DNA from: Candidatus Sordicultor fermentans
GTDB taxonomy: Bacteria > Atribacterota > Atribacteria > Atribacterales > Caldatribacteriaceae
Direction of reading: 5' to 3'
Assembly (NCBI GenBank): GCA_002385475.1
Contig: DGDO01000070.1
Location: 1 to 5,877 of the forward strand
Length of the DNA stretch: 5,877 nucleotides
A program made the position numbers and the translations under genes. The stretch's first letter is position 1. Each line of letters starts with the position of its first letter. Positions 5,859 through 5,877 of the stretch are shown here, piece after piece. Below the pieces are notes generated by a model. The model searched no databases, was not told the DNA's origin, and saw only the letters and a list, made by a program, of their open reading frames with translations.

Positions 5859-5877
5859 CTGTCTCTTATACACATCT
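5859..5877 (-). other. Tn5 mosaic end / Nextera adapter remnant (right)
   Basis: The last 19 bases, CTGTCTCTTATACACATCT, are the exact reverse complement of the first 19 and equal the Tn5 mosaic end. They are library sequence. The permease frame runs into them, so the end of the gene seen here is artificial. Confidence 0.97.

Noticed and set aside
1..5877. tRNA, rRNA, CRISPR arrays, genomic insertion sequences, attachment sites or replication origins
   Set aside because: I looked on both strands and found none. The longest stretch without a firm gene is 174 bases (4790-4963). The only transposon-like sequence is the library adapter at the two ends.

Overview
This is a bacterial fragment carrying parts of two nutrient-import ABC transporter operons, all on the + strand. 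I find no previously undescribed system. The first and last 19 bases are the Tn5 mosaic end used in Nextera-type tagmentation, in inverted orientation. The genomic sequence is therefore 20-5858, and both terminal genes are cut by library fragmentation, not by biology.

Region 1 (20-3356) is a tight Opp/Dpp-type cluster: the 3' half of a DppB/OppB permease, a complete DppC/OppC permease, and DppD- and DppF-type ATPases. Gaps are 9 and 6 bases and the last pair overlaps, so this is one transcription unit. Its solute-binding protein gene is not here and may lie upstream. The family imports peptides, but relatives in several thermophiles import oligosaccharides, so the substrate is open.

Region 2 (3357-3493) is a 137-base spacer with no terminator visible. 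It holds a near-perfect Shine-Dalgarno sequence, a possible 25-codon micro-ORF and a 13-base direct repeat with a 27-base period.

Region 3 (3494-5858) starts a carbohydrate ABC operon: a secreted family-1 sugar-binding protein resembling the trehalose/maltose group, a strong intrinsic terminator (probably a partial terminator that raises binding-protein expression over the permease), a structured leader, and a MalF-type permease cut by the right end. A MalG-type partner would be expected next.

The two operons differ sharply in codon use. Arginine is mostly AGA/AGG in region 1 and mostly CGN in region 3. This suggests different expression levels or origins, or less likely a chimeric molecule. 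The binding protein has a type I signal peptide without a lipobox, which favours a cell with an outer membrane and periplasm. Strong Shine-Dalgarno sites and AT-rich genes would fit an anaerobic or thermophilic diderm lineage (for example Thermotogota, Atribacterota or Halanaerobiia), but the sequence alone does not settle this.
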